Of a stretch of 64,000 bases of DNA, positions 22,635-33,190 are shown in pieces. The notes beneath the pieces are model-generated. The model was not told the DNA's origin. It searched no databases and saw nothing but the letters and a program-made list of their open reading frames with translations. Location: NCBI GenBank assembly GCA_004194705.1, contig SADC01001317.1, positions 310,001-374,000 of the forward strand, written 5' to 3'. How positions within the stretch are numbered: position 1 is the first letter of the stretch; each line of letters opens with the position of its first letter. This DNA is from Ditylenchus dipsaci. Its lineage: Eukaryota; Nematoda; Chromadorea; Rhabditida; Anguinidae. The translations under genes and the position numbers were made by a program.

Positions 22635-23450
22635 TAAGATATGAATTATCTACTTCGATGATCAGAATTGACGAGATGTGCCTTCTTGAAGTTTCATACG
22701 CAAAAATCGTGACGTGGTTGGTTCGTAGGGACAACTGACCCGCAATTAGTGATTTTTTTTACTTTCGTGTTCAGCGTGAAATTCTGCACTATGTTTCATA
22801 GGCCAATTTTCACAACTTTTTGGATTTGAAAAAAATTCGAAAAAGCCATTGGGTTTCCCATGAAATTCTGCCTTCCGAGAGGCAAAAGTCGAACATACCG
22901 GGGAGTGTTAATAACCTCCATAATTTTACTAGTGTATGCTAAGATGAAAAGTGAGCTTTCATTCACAAAAATACCTTCTCAATTGGTTTATAAAGTGAAG
23001 ATAATACCCTCATTCATTTGATACGGCCCATTATGTACTTAAGTTTTATAATTTTCGCCTCCAAACATCCATATAAACTAGTTTTTTTTGTAAACGCTCT
23101 TTCTGCATTCTTCTTTGTTGACCAGCTGCAGTCTTCAACCTTAATGAAATTTCTACCAAAAATGCTGAAATTTCCGCATTCACAAAAACAATTCCGATCT
23201 TGCTTCCTGTTCCTCTCCCTCTTCCAATCTTTCACTGATTCATCTTCGGGCAAGAATGGTCTATTAAATAAGAATGAGCACGACTATTTATTAGCCTGCG
23301 ACCCATTTATTTCATTTTTCATTCGAGAACAAGTATAGTGATTTTCTATTCCACGTGTAAAGACTATAGAAGCCTGCATTCACAATATATGGCTCTGCTA
23401 ACCCACTCCATAGTCAGTCAAGTCCATCGTCCAAATAGTTTTTCGGTAAC
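22635..23450. other. Intron or intergenic stretch, no supported exon
   Basis: A 106-residue plus frame (23018-23338) and a 79-residue minus frame overlap each other. Neither has good splice sites or motifs, so I support neither. Confidence 0.35.
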
Positions 23451-24350
23451 ACTTTACTTGGCCCCCCCACGGCTGACCCACTTTCGAGGTGAATTTTTGA
23501 AAACCGATTGCATATTCGTGTTTCTCGACCCGGATTTTTACGGGAAATGATCATCAGATTCTGTGAAAGTGAAAAAAAAATTTTTGGGATTTGCCTTGGT
23601 CCCCCAAGGTAAAATTTTAGAAAATTTTGAAAATTTTTTTTTTAAATTGGCGCCTTTTGAATTTTAAAGGGATTAAGGGCTGTATTGGGAGGGGAAGGGA
23701 ATAGAAGGGGGCCACTTTTATGGCAGAACGTTAGAAATTTAAATATATGTATTCTTCGACTGCCTCACCATGTTTTTCAACTGGGCCGTGGCAAAAAGAG
23801 ACTCTATATGCATTTTATGGTCAAGAGTACTTCTCGGAATCATGTCTAAGGTAAGTGAGTGCGCGCATCTCTAACTCTCAAGCCCCCTGCGCCCCCTTCG
23901 GGGGCGCAGGGGCTTGGGGGCTTGGAGTTGAGATGCGCACACCCACATACCTTAGACACAAATCACTCGAAAGTGACTCTGGATGCATGAAAAAGCATGC
24001 ATACCAGAGTTTATTTATGCGGTAGGCCCCAGTATTCAAAACTATGTTCAACATCTTCTTGTTAGGGGCCTTGTGTGATTAGTGGCCCCTTTTATTCCCT
24101 TCCCCTCCCAATACAGCCCTTAATCCCTTTAAAATTCAAAAGGCGCCAATTTAAAAAATTTTTTTTTTTTCAAATTTTTCTAAAATTTTACCTTGGGGGA
24201 CCAAGGCAAAACCCAAAAATTTTTTTTTCACTTTCACAGAATCTGATGATCATTTCCCGTAAAAATCCGGGTCGAGAAACACGAAAATGCAATCGGTTTT
24301 CAAAAATTCACCTCGAAAGTGGGTCAGCCGTGGGGGGGGCCAAGTAAAGT
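23451..24350. mobile_element. Nested fold-back element beside an exon
   Basis: Outer ends actttacttggccccccc / ggggggggccaagtaaagt enclose about 230-bp arms. Inside lies a second element with ends aagggctgtattggga / tcccaatacagccctt (23675-24122), and in its centre the C/G-run palindrome (23848-23955) also seen at 10013-10134. The right end stops 28 bp before the splice acceptor of the exon at 24379. Confidence 0.8.
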
Positions 24351-24378
24351 CTAGCCAGTTTTTCTTACCCTTCTCTAG

Positions 24379-25057
24379 AAGACTCCACCAGCAATTGTGC
24401 TGTAATGGTGATTTCACCAGACTGTCGCAACCCATCTATTGGTAAATCAGCATCTTTTTGTGAGGTGTTCACATTCTCGAGCCAAGAATGCCGAGCACCA
24501 GATAATTCCCCAGCTAGATCGCCCGACTATTGCAATTTATCACTTGACAAAGTACACACTTCTCCAGAGCATCAATTTCGGACCTGCGTCCGCCAACCTA
24601 CAGAGTGCCCAGAAAAAAGTCAGCGATGTCTAAATTTTACCAATTCCTATAGAGAATGCCATCAAAATGGCACAGAAACACCAAAATCTACTGATATCCT
24701 CATAGAGCATATGGAAAATGGCCGAGAATTTCCGAGATCTACCGCTGAACCTGAAGAATACTTGAGAAGTAGTCAGGAGCAATCTGCGATTACTAGTGAG
24801 ATGCCGCCCGAAATAACAGACACCAAAGAGATCACTGAAAATAAGCTGCCAACTGATTTGCGAAAGCATGTTAGATGGACCAAAAGTGAGGGTGAGCATG
24901 TGAAGAACGGATTTGGAGGGAAGGAGGAGAGGCAGGAGACAGCTGGACCTCTGTATGATTACAATTTCCCGATTGAAAAAGAGCTTTATGAATGTCCAGA
25001 AGATGAGCTTGAGAGTTCCAAAAAAGAAGAAAACATAGCAAAGGCATTTTTCCGACG
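24379..25057 (+). CDS. Large internal exon of an uncharacterised gene
   Basis: A 679-bp exon opens after a clean acceptor (cccttctctag) and ends at a donor (CGACG|GTATATG). It encodes about 226 residues without a stop. The sequence is hydrophilic with many Ser, Pro, Glu and Cys residues; the last third is charged (KHVRWTKSEGEHVKNG; PEDELESSKKEENIAKAFF). I recognise no domain, and it looks largely disordered. The donor leaves two bases, and the next good exon at 28061 supplies one, giving Arg followed by KKKSLSS. A closer acceptor at 25092 would make a 35-bp intron, shorter than others here. It begins with two bases of a codon, so an upstream exon must end with one base; neither 17427 nor 21726 does. 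Confidence 0.65.
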
Positions 25058-25201
25058 GTATATGAACTTTTATTTTTTCTGCTTTTTCAAAGGCTTATTA
25101 CAATGAAACCCAGTAACTTGAAAAATAACGTAATACTAATGAGGCCTACCTCTGGAGAGAAGTCGAAGGTTTGAGTAGATTTAAAATCTTTGGTGGACAA
25201 T

Positions 25202-26646
25202 TAGGGTTGGTTAATTTCCGGAAAATTAAAAACGCTGGAAATTTTCCGGTAATTTTCCGGAAAATTACCGGAAAATTTCCAAAAACTGGAAAATTAACAT
25301 GATTTCCTAATTTTACCATTTTATCATAACAAATCAATCAAAATCAAACAAATCACCAAATTCTTCATCAAAAATATTAGTATCTTCATTAGTTTCCTTA
25401 ATAGTTTCTTCCATTTCTTCCATTTGTTGTTCTTTTCTTGGCGGCTTGAAGAGATCGGCATGCTCCAACATCAGATTGTGCTTGATGAAGGTCACTTGGG
25501 AAGCCGTGTCCACATTCATTCTGTTCCGGAGCTTTGTATGAATTCCACTTCGAAGAGACCAGTTTCTTTCGGTTGGAACTGCTGAGATAGGCACATGATT
25601 TAGCATTTGGACCACCTTGCAGACGAGAGTATCAGAGAAGAAGGCGGTCCACCAGGTCAGAGCATCCATGGAGTCGACGGCATCCCAGGCATAGCGGCGC
25701 TTGTTCCTTGCAAAGATGCTAGTTCCGGCCAGCCAATGCGCCCATTCGGTCAACACCTAAAACATAACAATAAATCAAGATAATTTCACCCAGAATAAAA
25801 ATTGTACCTGTTTTTCTTGGCCTGCAAACACCGGATTCTTCAGAAACTTTTTGGCTAGGAGTTCAATTGCGGCTTGTTTCTGTTGTTGGTTGAGAGATTG
25901 TCCTTGGTCCGATGGCTCCAGAACATGCAGCAAATGCGCCACATCAGTCTTTCCAAATTCTTCTGGGCCATTCAGGATCTAAGAATGTGGTGAACAATGA
26001 ACAACTTCAATTAACAAAACAAACCTCCATCAATTCTTCTTTTAGCTCTGGCAGGAATTCACTGTTGCTGATGGCGGCTTTGGATGAGGCGAAGGCTTCT
26101 CTGATCTTCATGTAGCAGCTTCTTGAGTCGACTTCATTTCCCTCAATCGCGGTGATTGCTTCGGCCAACGGACAGAGAATTGCCCTGAAATGGTTCACAT
26201 ACAGCCAGAAGTCTTCAGTGAGCAGGATTTGTTTGAGTCGGCTGGCTTCATCCTTGAGAGTAGCATCCTTTTCGATCCCCGGAGCCCAGATTGCTGACTT
26301 GAGAGATACTTGGTTGGCGGCGATTGATGAGACCAGCTTGGCGTATGTCCTCCATTCGTGTGGCGTTGTTCACATATCTTTGGCGACAAAACTTGCAATA
26401 ACCGACGATGATTTCCTTGCCATTGACAGTCTCTTTTTCCTTTCGAAATAGCTCCAACACCAGGAAAAATCTTTACCCATTGCGAGAAATCTAGAAAAAA
26501 AAAGAAATTAAAATGAAAAAAGAAATTCAAGACGATTTTCAAATTTTCCACATTTTGGTCAAATTTTCCGGACCCCGGAAAATTTCGGAAAATTTCCGGA
26601 AAATTACCGGAAAATTTCCGCGGAAATTTTCCATCACCCAACCCTA
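25202..26646 (-). mobile_element. hAT element with aaattttccgg arrays (internally deleted)
   Basis: 1445 bp, ends tagggttggttaatttcc / ttccatcacccaaccct followed by a, with identical octamers tggacaat on both sides (25194-25201, 26647-26654). Both ends carry gga(a)aattttccggtaa words in mirror orientation. The body holds the start and end of a hAT transposase on the minus strand. It lies in the large intron after the exon at 24379. Confidence 0.88.
25334..26480 (-). pseudogene. hAT transposase, deleted for the catalytic middle
   Basis: Read on the minus strand, the first coding part has a BED-like finger (YCKFCRQRYVNN, about 26400). This is followed almost directly by the late part of a hAT transposase (WLYVNHFRAILCPLAEAITAIEG, about 26190). 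A last exon (25756-25334) has WWTAFFSDTL and the dimerisation segment VPISAVPTERNWSLRSG. The part that should carry the catalytic Asp residues and the CxxH motif is absent, so it should not encode an active enzyme. Pieces are in different frames. The tail is acidic and specific to this copy. The transposase is of a different subgroup from copies A and B. Confidence 0.75.
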
Positions 26647-26693
26647 TGGACAATCATTGATGGCAATGGTCCATTAAAGGTGCTCACGGCCGT

Positions 26694-27150
26694 CTGGGGC
26701 GGTAGGAATAAGCTTTTTATCCTTACCTTTACCTCTGCCTTTCACCTTTACCTTTAGGAATAAGGTTTAGACGTGAAATTCTAACGTAAAATTTACATGT
26801 TACATGTGACATCAAATTCACGGTCAAAATTCACACGTCAATTCACGCGTCAATCTGTGGAAATCTGCTGGTCCACATGTAAAATTCAAATCTACCATCC
26901 CTTTGTGCTGTATATGGCCTACAGATTCAAATGGATCCAATTTTCAGTCTCCACTCTCCAATATATCTACCACTCTTCCCTGTTTTCTTGAATTCAAGCG
27001 AAACAACCATACCCTACCCCTACCTTTACCTTTAGCAGAAGGTAAAGTTGAAAGTAAAGCTTATTCCTAAGCTGAAGGTAGAAGTAACGGTAAAGGTAAG
27101 GGTTAAAGCTAGAGGTAAAGGTAGAGGTAAAGCTTACTCCTACCGCCCTG
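26694..27150. mobile_element. MITE with ggtaaaggtaaag arrays
   Basis: Ends ggggcggtaggaataagct / agcttactcctaccgccct, with tacctttacc words at the left and ggtaaagg words at the right. About 457 bp. The plan is that of the other hAT-type elements here, but no clear 8-bp duplication is visible. Confidence 0.6.
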
Positions 27151-27204
27151 GTGCTCCCCGCCAATAATTTTTTTCTCAATCATTGATCTTCTGTTTGGAT
27201 TTTT

Positions 27205-27345
27205 AACTTGATTTCTAACAAAACAAGGCCTGAATTTAATTTTAGGTATGGTTTTGTTAGAAACTAAGCCGAGAAATCCATACAGAATTAATTTATTAAT
27301 GTAATTTGAAAAAATTATCGGCAGGTACGAATTTAAACAGGTGAG
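27205..27345. repeat. tttctaaca repeat, copy 2
   Basis: A copy of 12625-12753 in the same orientation, again containing a tttctaacaaaac / gttttgttagaaa hairpin. Confidence 0.5.
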
Positions 27346-28060
27346 CATACCCTTTAACCTTCAGTTCCTGTCCCTCCGTATTTTCCGCAAAATGGCGTTT
27401 TCAACCGACTTTCAAATATTAAACCACCCATCAGCATGAAATTCTGATGATCAGCATGAAATTCTGATTCCAATGGACCTAAAGTGCCGCTCGCGTGTTC
27501 GAGTATTAAAAAATGTTAAAATTTTTGAAATAAACAGACAATTCGCCCCAAAATAGGTTAGCCATCAAAAAGATGTCCATAAAAAAGAAACCCATCAAAT
27601 CTATAATCAGATAATGACTTTATACGCACTCCTGCTCCAGTATTCAGCGCACTCTACAACAACAATTTCGGTTATTGTAAGCGGAAGTTACAGTAAACAA
27701 TAGAAGTTCATGTCCCTCCTATAGTAAGTTTATGCATTCTGAACATTTAAGTTTATGCAAGCGTGCGCAGTGGAATAAGCGAAGGTGCTGGGCCTAGGTT
27801 ACTCAATTGAAACCTCTTTTCAAACATATTCGCCAAATTAGTTCTGAAAATGGCAATTACTTCCATTTTGCAAGTCTTTTTTTTATTTAAAGAGAATGCA
27901 CTTATCCCGTAATAAGACGCTGGTAGGTCTTTTCTCTGATCAGGGCCCCCACCTTTTATCATCACCACCGATTTTTGACTGTTTGACTGTCAAACAGTCA
28001 AACTTTGACTCCTTTTTATAATTTTTACATTAGAAAACAACAAATGTTTTAGCTTCTCAG
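27346..28060. other. Probable intron sequence, no repeat or gene recognised
   Basis: Unique-looking sequence leads up to the acceptor at 28060. A tttgactgtttgactgtcaaacagtcaaac palindromic word cluster lies at about 27973-28004. Confidence 0.35.
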
Positions 28061-28197
28061 CAAGAAGAAATCCTTGTCTTCAGAAGCAGATCCTCCGAGC
28101 AATAGTAGTAGCAGAACTAACTCGGCTGCGGTCCAGAAGAATTCCCTCAAGTCTAAGTCGAGATCTGTGCACTCTGTTCCTCTACTTTCATTCTTGG
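28061..28197 (+). CDS. Internal exon of the uncharacterised gene
   Basis: It opens after acceptor agcttctcag and ends at G|GTTTGC. It encodes KKKSLSSEADPPSNSSSRTN and continues with a Ser/Lys-rich segment ending PLLSFLG. One base completes the Arg codon left by 25057, and one base is left at its end, matched by the next exon. The composition suggests a disordered, possibly phosphorylated region. Confidence 0.65.
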
Positions 28198-28246
28198 GTT
28201 TGCTTTTCCAATTTTTTTCGGCATAAATGCCTTTAAACCTTTTTAG

Positions 28247-28414
28247 GACTGACTCGCAGTGGCACCTACCACGTGCCTGCAGACAAAACTCCTAATCGAC
28301 CATCACCCACAACTGAGAGTGGTGTGCCAGAAGAAGAAGACACTCCATACAACAACTCAACCATTTTTCTCGAGCCTGACCTGCCTGACCTTCCGTGTTC
28401 CAGTGCTAGTGGGG
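28247..28414 (+). CDS. Internal exon of the uncharacterised gene
   Basis: A 49-bp intron separates it from the previous exon (acceptor ctttttag). It encodes LTRSGTYHVPADKTPNRPSP and then an acidic stretch (EEEDTPYNN, FLEPDLPDLP). The donor chosen is GGGG|GTTGTA, which leaves one base and fits the acceptor at 29128. The open frame continues past the donor into a gcgga repeat and is not counted. Confidence 0.65.
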
Positions 28415-28452
28415 GTTGTAATCTCTGTAGCAATAGTTGCCCAGGTTGGCTT

Positions 28453-28574
28453 TACGGATATTTTTTATGTGGCGACATTTGCGGTCTGGCTTCGCGGACT
28501 GACATTGGCGGACTAGATTTTAGAGGACCGATATTAGCGGACCGACTTTTGCGGCCCGACAAATGCGGATGGTC
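28453..28574. repeat. gcggaccga repeat cluster
   Basis: Words of the type (t)gcgg(a/t)c(c/t)ga(c) recur about seven times with short AT spacers. It may be one end of an old element whose other end is lost. It is followed directly by the MITE at 28593. Confidence 0.45.
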
Positions 28575-28592
28575 ATTTGCATTTTCATTGAG

Positions 28593-28785
28593 TAGGATTG
28601 GCGGTCCGGATACCAGTTTTCGGGTGATTGAAACCGAAACCTGGTTTTTTTCGGGGTTATAATATTATAATATCGTTTCATCGCTATAATATCGTTTCAT
28701 ACCCAGTACCCGAAAATTTCGGGTTTCGGGTATCGGTTCGGTTACCCGAAAATTTCAGTTCCGGTTCGGGTACCCGCCAACCCTA
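28593..28785. mobile_element. hAT MITE with cgggtacccg arrays
   Basis: 193 bp, ends taggattggcgg / ccgccaaccct followed by a, with flanks tcattgag and tcactgag (7 of 8). The interior repeats ggttcgggtacccgaaaattt-like words. It lies within an intron. Confidence 0.8.
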
Positions 28786-29128
28786 TCACTGAGTATAAAT
28801 TTGTTTAATAACTGCACTGGTTTTCCTGAGTGCAAAAGCTTGGCGAATTTCCAAGAAAAGGTGGCCAAATTTGGTGCTATCTTGCTCGCACATCATAGGC
28901 TTTCTTTTAAGCCCAAACACTCAATTTCCAATTTTCCGAAGCGGTCGAGATGGTATTTATAAAAGGATAAAATTACAAAACTTATCTTTTAAATTTCTTC
29001 TGCCAATTCTCTCTCCCCGGGTCTCACAACGAAAAAACCTGAGCGGGAAAGTTGTAATTTGATTGCATAAACAAGACTACTGCCTTGGGCGACATCCTCA
29101 AATTTAATTAATCCTAGTAGTCTTTTAG

Positions 29129-29292
29129 AGTGCTCATCAGACAACGCTATTCCCGATCTTGACGATCATATTCAGACCACCTTTAAAGTTTTGCTAAAAC
29201 TACCTGAGTTGGAAGAATTGTTCATTGTCAGTGAGATTTCTGAAAAAGAAGAAAGCGGAGAAGACGAAATGGAGCAGAGAAAAAATATGCAG
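29129..29292 (+). CDS. Internal exon of the uncharacterised gene
   Basis: Acceptor gtcttttag, donor ATGCAG|GTGACT, phase 0 at the end. It encodes CSSDNAIPDLDDHIQTTF, then a Leu/Glu-rich helix-like segment (VLLKLPELEELFIVSE) and an acidic tail (EKEESGEDEMEQRKN). The phase joins the exon ending at 28414 exactly. Confidence 0.65.
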
Positions 29293-30140
29293 GTGACTGT
29301 TGAAACCCGAAAATAAATCTTACTGTCAGTCGTAAAAGACCTTATTATATGAGGCACACCCAAGGGTAAACGAAAATTTCGTGATGATTTCAAAAAGTAG
29401 AAAAAATTTCTAAAATGTTTTATTCCTTCAAGCAAATTTTTCTCACGAATCCAATTTCTAAAGCTAAAACTTTTTTAATTGCTGTCTACTCAGGTATTAC
29501 TTGAATTGTCGAGTTTTCGATATTTCGGCGTCGAATGCCTAAACTTTTGGCAGGGTTCGATATTTTATAGTCAGGTACCAGAATTTCATCTATGACTCAA
29601 AAAATTTTGAGTAGACTACCCAAACAGATGCCCGAAGTTTTACCTTTCTCTGGAAACGGGCAGCTGACTGAACAACTTTCGATGCTACCATAAGTAGACT
29701 CAGACACAAGAGAGGATCCAGGTATCTGAAAAAATATAGCTCAATAACTTCTGCAAAAGCCCTGGTTTCTTTGACCAGGATCCTGATTTCCGGTTTTCAA
29801 AATCCTGGTCAGCCCTAGATCCTGAAATCCATAAATCCTGCCTGATATTGTTTCTGCAGTTGTTTTTGACAATAACTCAAGAATTTGAAAAAGTTCTGTC
29901 TGATTATTTGGATCTGCGAGGAAATTTTGCCGACAAGAGAAAATAAACAGGAAAAAGTATTTTTGGAAAAAAGATCTTTTTGAACAATTTAAAAAATTGA
30001 AAGAAAAAATTACGGCCAGGCATCCGCGGGCACTCACCTCCACCCTTTCTGATAATATTTTGCTTTTTCGTTCCTAATTATTTATAGAGCCATCAATTGA
30101 AATCACTGGCTTGAAAAAAATTAATGTTTATCTGTGTCAG
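29293..30140. other. Intron with a possible repeat remnant
   Basis: Around 29757-29845 the words cctggt, aggatcctgattt and atcctg recur in both orientations next to cagccctag, reminiscent of a hAT-type end. No opposite end is found. Confidence 0.35.
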
Positions 30141-30372
30141 GCACCATCCAATCCACCACCTCCAGTGCCGAACCACAACAAACAGTCTTCTTACAATGGA
30201 AATAGTGCTTATGAGAATGGCTCCAGCAAATATTCCAGCAGCAGCACTTATGGCTCTACTGAACAAGTCAACGATAAGGTGAATGGTAACAATGGAGCAT
30301 TGCCACTGCAGAATATTTCAAATCAGAATGGACACCACTCAATTCACCAATCTGCAGGTTCTTCCAATAGCT
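30141..30372 (+). CDS. Internal exon of the uncharacterised gene
   Basis: With acceptor tctgtgtcag the phase (0) fits the exon ending at 29292, and it ends at an excellent donor (AGCT|GTAAGT). It encodes a proline run (APSNPPPPVPNHNKQSS) and then a low-complexity Ser/Asn/Gly/Tyr region. An earlier acceptor at 30087 would lengthen the exon but breaks the phase. The proline run could bind SH3 or WW domains, which is inference. The gene must continue downstream, but I could not identify the next exon among the repeats. Confidence 0.6.
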
Positions 30373-30659
30373 GTAAGTATATTCGGGGATTGATATTTTT
30401 AACCACTCAAGAATCTTGAGTCAAGTTCTTTGAGGGGTCAAGCATTTTTCAAAGAAGAAAAAATTGAACTGGCACCATACCAAATTGGGAACTAATGTTG
30501 TTGGCCACCTCCCCCCCCTGGAAGTCAACTTTTTTTTCAATTTTTTTTCACGATTTCATGACTCTTCATTAGTTTTTATACACTAAAAACAATTTCAAGA
30601 GAAATTTAAGCTTATTTTATGGGGGGGGGGGGTGCGCATTTTGTAAATTTTTGTAAATC

Positions 30660-30928
30660 GTGTTTAAACGACTCCTATGTAATTTTTATGTGCTTGAAAC
30701 GATAAAAAAGCTGTTTTATAACACTTTCCTATATAAAAACCAATTTTTAGAAAAAAAATTTTGAGCGAAATTTGACCAGCAACTTGATTTGCCCTGGTCC
30801 CCAAGGCAAAAAGTCAAATATTGGGCAAAATTTTTTTTTAAAATCAATTTTTTATATGGAAAAGTGTTAGAAAATAGTTTTTTTTTATCGTTTCAAGCAC
30901 ATAAAAATTACTTAGGAGTTGTTTAAAG
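30660..30928. mobile_element. Fold-back element
   Basis: The left arm tttaaacgactcctatgtaa and right arm ttacttaggagttgtttaaa pair over about 90 bp, both with cgtttcaagcacataaaaa or its complement. It abuts the next fold-back. Confidence 0.65.
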
Positions 30929-31660
30929 AGGCATGCTCGTCGCCGATAGGGTTGACGGCGGTCGCGGTGCGGCCTTTGTTTTGGAAGGCTGTTTTAACCA
31001 ATTTTTTGATTAGTTTTTTAGATTCTGTTTTTACCGTTCTATTTCAGCATGAAAAAAGAGGCGCGGTCTTTAGAATAATGACGACCACTCCATAAATTGT
31101 TTCAGTGATTAAAATGCTTTGGCGCAACCAAAAAAAGTTTTTTTAAAGTGGTCGAAAAAAAATCTTTTTTTTTGTTGCGCCAACGCGTTTTAATCACTGA
31201 AACAATTTATGGAGTGGTCGTCATTATTCTAAAGACCGCGCCTCTTTTTTCATGCTGAACAGAACGGTAAAAACAGAATCTAAAAAACTAATCAAAAAAT
31301 TGGTTAACACAGCCTTCCAAAACAAAGACCGCACCGCGACCGCCGTCAACCCTAGTCGCCGATGGGAATATTTTGAAAGGCGGGTACCAGCGAAATTCAA
31401 ACGAGAATTAATTCGACAAAATTTTGGAAAAGTCGAGGAAAAACTGTACCTCCAGTGGGACTCGAACCGACGACCAACCTTTGCAATCCGCCGCCGCTAT
31501 CCAACTAGGCCACCGATGCTTTTAATCTGAAGAGGTGTTTTTAATTACTTATTCCCCCAGGGTACTCAACTAAAATTTATTCAAAAATAATTCACGTTTG
31601 AATTGACCTGGTACCCGCCTTGTAAAATATTTCCATCGGCGGCGAGCATGCCCCTTTAAA
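30929..31660. mobile_element. Fold-back element carrying a tRNA-like segment
   Basis: The left arm (gaggcatgctcgtcgccgat...) pairs with the stretch ending in gtcgccgatggg near 31364, around a palindrome (aaacaatttatggagtggtc and complement). The right part holds a tRNA-like segment and then a further tccatcggcggcgagcatgc word that mirrors the left end. It is a composite of at least two palindromes. Confidence 0.6.
31450..31522 (-). other. tRNA-like sequence with box A and box B
   Basis: The reverse complement contains TGGCCTAGTTGG (box A consensus TGGCNNAGTGG) and, 37 bases on, GGTTCGAGTCC (an exact box B). The T-stem pairs at 4 of 5 positions; the acceptor and anticodon stems pair poorly. 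It is best read as a tRNA-derived Pol III promoter in a mobile element, not a working tRNA. Confidence 0.5.
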
Positions 31661-31851
31661 CACGATTTACAAAAATTTACAAAATGCGCCACCACCCCCA
31701 GTAAACAATAGCCCATAAAATAGTTTTTATAAGACCAGTAAGCCTCAGGGTGGGTAGGAGAACCAATTGTTATCTTCCCCAGATGGGTAGCCACATCAAA
31801 ACTCCAAATTTTGGATTGGGCTGAAAGTAACTAAAAATCATTGGTATCCAC

Positions 31852-32169
31852 CAGGGCTGCATCGGATATCCGATATCCGATATCCGGCACTTTTTGACAT
31901 CCGATATCCGGTATCCGATATCCGAAAAAATGACCGATTTTCGGATAAAATCGGATAAAGAGAGGCTATTTTGAAAAAAAGCTTTTGAATAATTTTTTGA
32001 ATTTATTTTTAAAAATAGGTGAAAACGAATTCTTTTGTGGTCATTTTTACACGATTTTCTCCTGCATTTTATTTGTCTTGTTCTTCCAAGCTTACATTTA
32101 TGGCTTTCAGATGCTTAACGAACAAAAATGGGATGCATTTTTTGAAAGGAACGGAACCATAGCAAAGTG
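31852..32169. mobile_element. Truncated MITE with gatatccgatatcc array
   Basis: Begins cagggctgcatcggatatcc and matches the complement of the complete element at 36380-36864 nearly base for base until about 32169, where it stops. The 78-residue frame in it also occurs in the other copy and is only repeat sequence. Confidence 0.8.
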
Positions 32170-32245
32170 GGCTCAAATACAGTATACCCACCCACTGAAC
32201 TATAGTATACCCACCCACTGAACTATAGTATACCCACCCCACTCA
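32165..32245. repeat. Tandem repeat, tatacccacccactgaacta x3
   Basis: Three near-identical units of about 23 bp follow directly on the truncation point of the MITE. Confidence 0.75.
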
Positions 32246-32860
32246 ACTATAACGACTATAAAAACTATAAAACTGCAAAAATTCGAATATAAAAAAGTAT
32301 CTGCATCCTATTATATGACCTACACATTGAGGGCTACAAAATAGTTTAAAAAATTCAAAAGATAATTTACGAAACATGCCAAACCATCGCTCACAAAGAT
32401 GCCTTCACAAAATCTACCTACTTACTCTCCTGGCTTACCTACTTAGGCAGCTGGCTCACTTACTCACTCTCCTGACTCGCCTACCTTCTCTCCTGGCGTG
32501 CCTACTCACTAACCTACCAACACCTAGGTACATCAGGATTCCTGATTTAGGATTAACCTACCCACTCTGGTATTACTCAGGATGGACCTGGACTATCTAG
32601 GGAGGTTCTGAACTATAAAGGATAGATCTAAACCATATAAGGTGTATCTTCACCATTGAGGGAGGATCAGGATCATTGAAGGTATATCTGCGACACTGAG
32701 GGTGGAATGGGGCCACTGCAAGAAGATGAGGACAATTAAAATAACAAACAAATCTCTTTACCCGAAAATTCCTGTCAAGACAAAATTAGAGGATGAATTA
32801 ACCGGAGGGTGAATTTACCAGAGGATAAATTTACTGAGCATGGATTTACGTAGGATGAAT
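32246..32860. repeat. Low-complexity stretch
   Basis: First a pyrimidine-rich part with cttactcac / ctcctggc words (32400-32520), then a purine-rich part with ggat / gaggg words at about 30-bp spacing. I see no gene. Confidence 0.5.
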
Positions 32861-32867
32861 TTACTAG

Positions 32868-32945
32868 GGTTGTGAAACGAGCATATGCTCGAGCAGATTG
32901 GTGTATATGCTCGGCCTATTAAAATCGAGCATACCGTATAACCTC
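32868..32945. repeat. Single end of a hAT-type element with agcatatgctcg array
   Basis: tagggttgtgaaacgagcat at 32870 resembles hAT termini here, followed by (c)gagcatatgctcg palindromic words. No partner end is found nearby. Confidence 0.5.
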
Positions 32946-33049
32946 TATTAATCCCCCATTTGGAACACCCGCCCTAGTCAATTTTCGAACACACCCCTCT
33001 TGTTATCTCAAGATTGAAAGCTTAGGATGTTAGCTACACGATGGTGCGA

Positions 33050-33190
33050 AAATTTATTGGTTTAGTTTACAAAAATGTATATATTTTAATCAAAATAGCC
33101 TCGATTCAAAAATTAAAAATACTCGAAATGATTCGAGGCTATTTCGATTAAAAAAGATGCATTTTCGTGAACTAAACCAAGAAATTTAGC
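33050..33190. repeat. Inverted repeat, cctcgattc / gattcgagg
   Basis: Arms around aaaatagcctcgat and complement, with outer words ttggtttagtt / aactaaacca. A small fold-back. Confidence 0.55.

Noticed and set aside
31985..32221. 78-residue frame as a gene
   Set aside because: The same frame appears in the second copy of the gatatccgat MITE at 36526-36717; it is repeat sequence.
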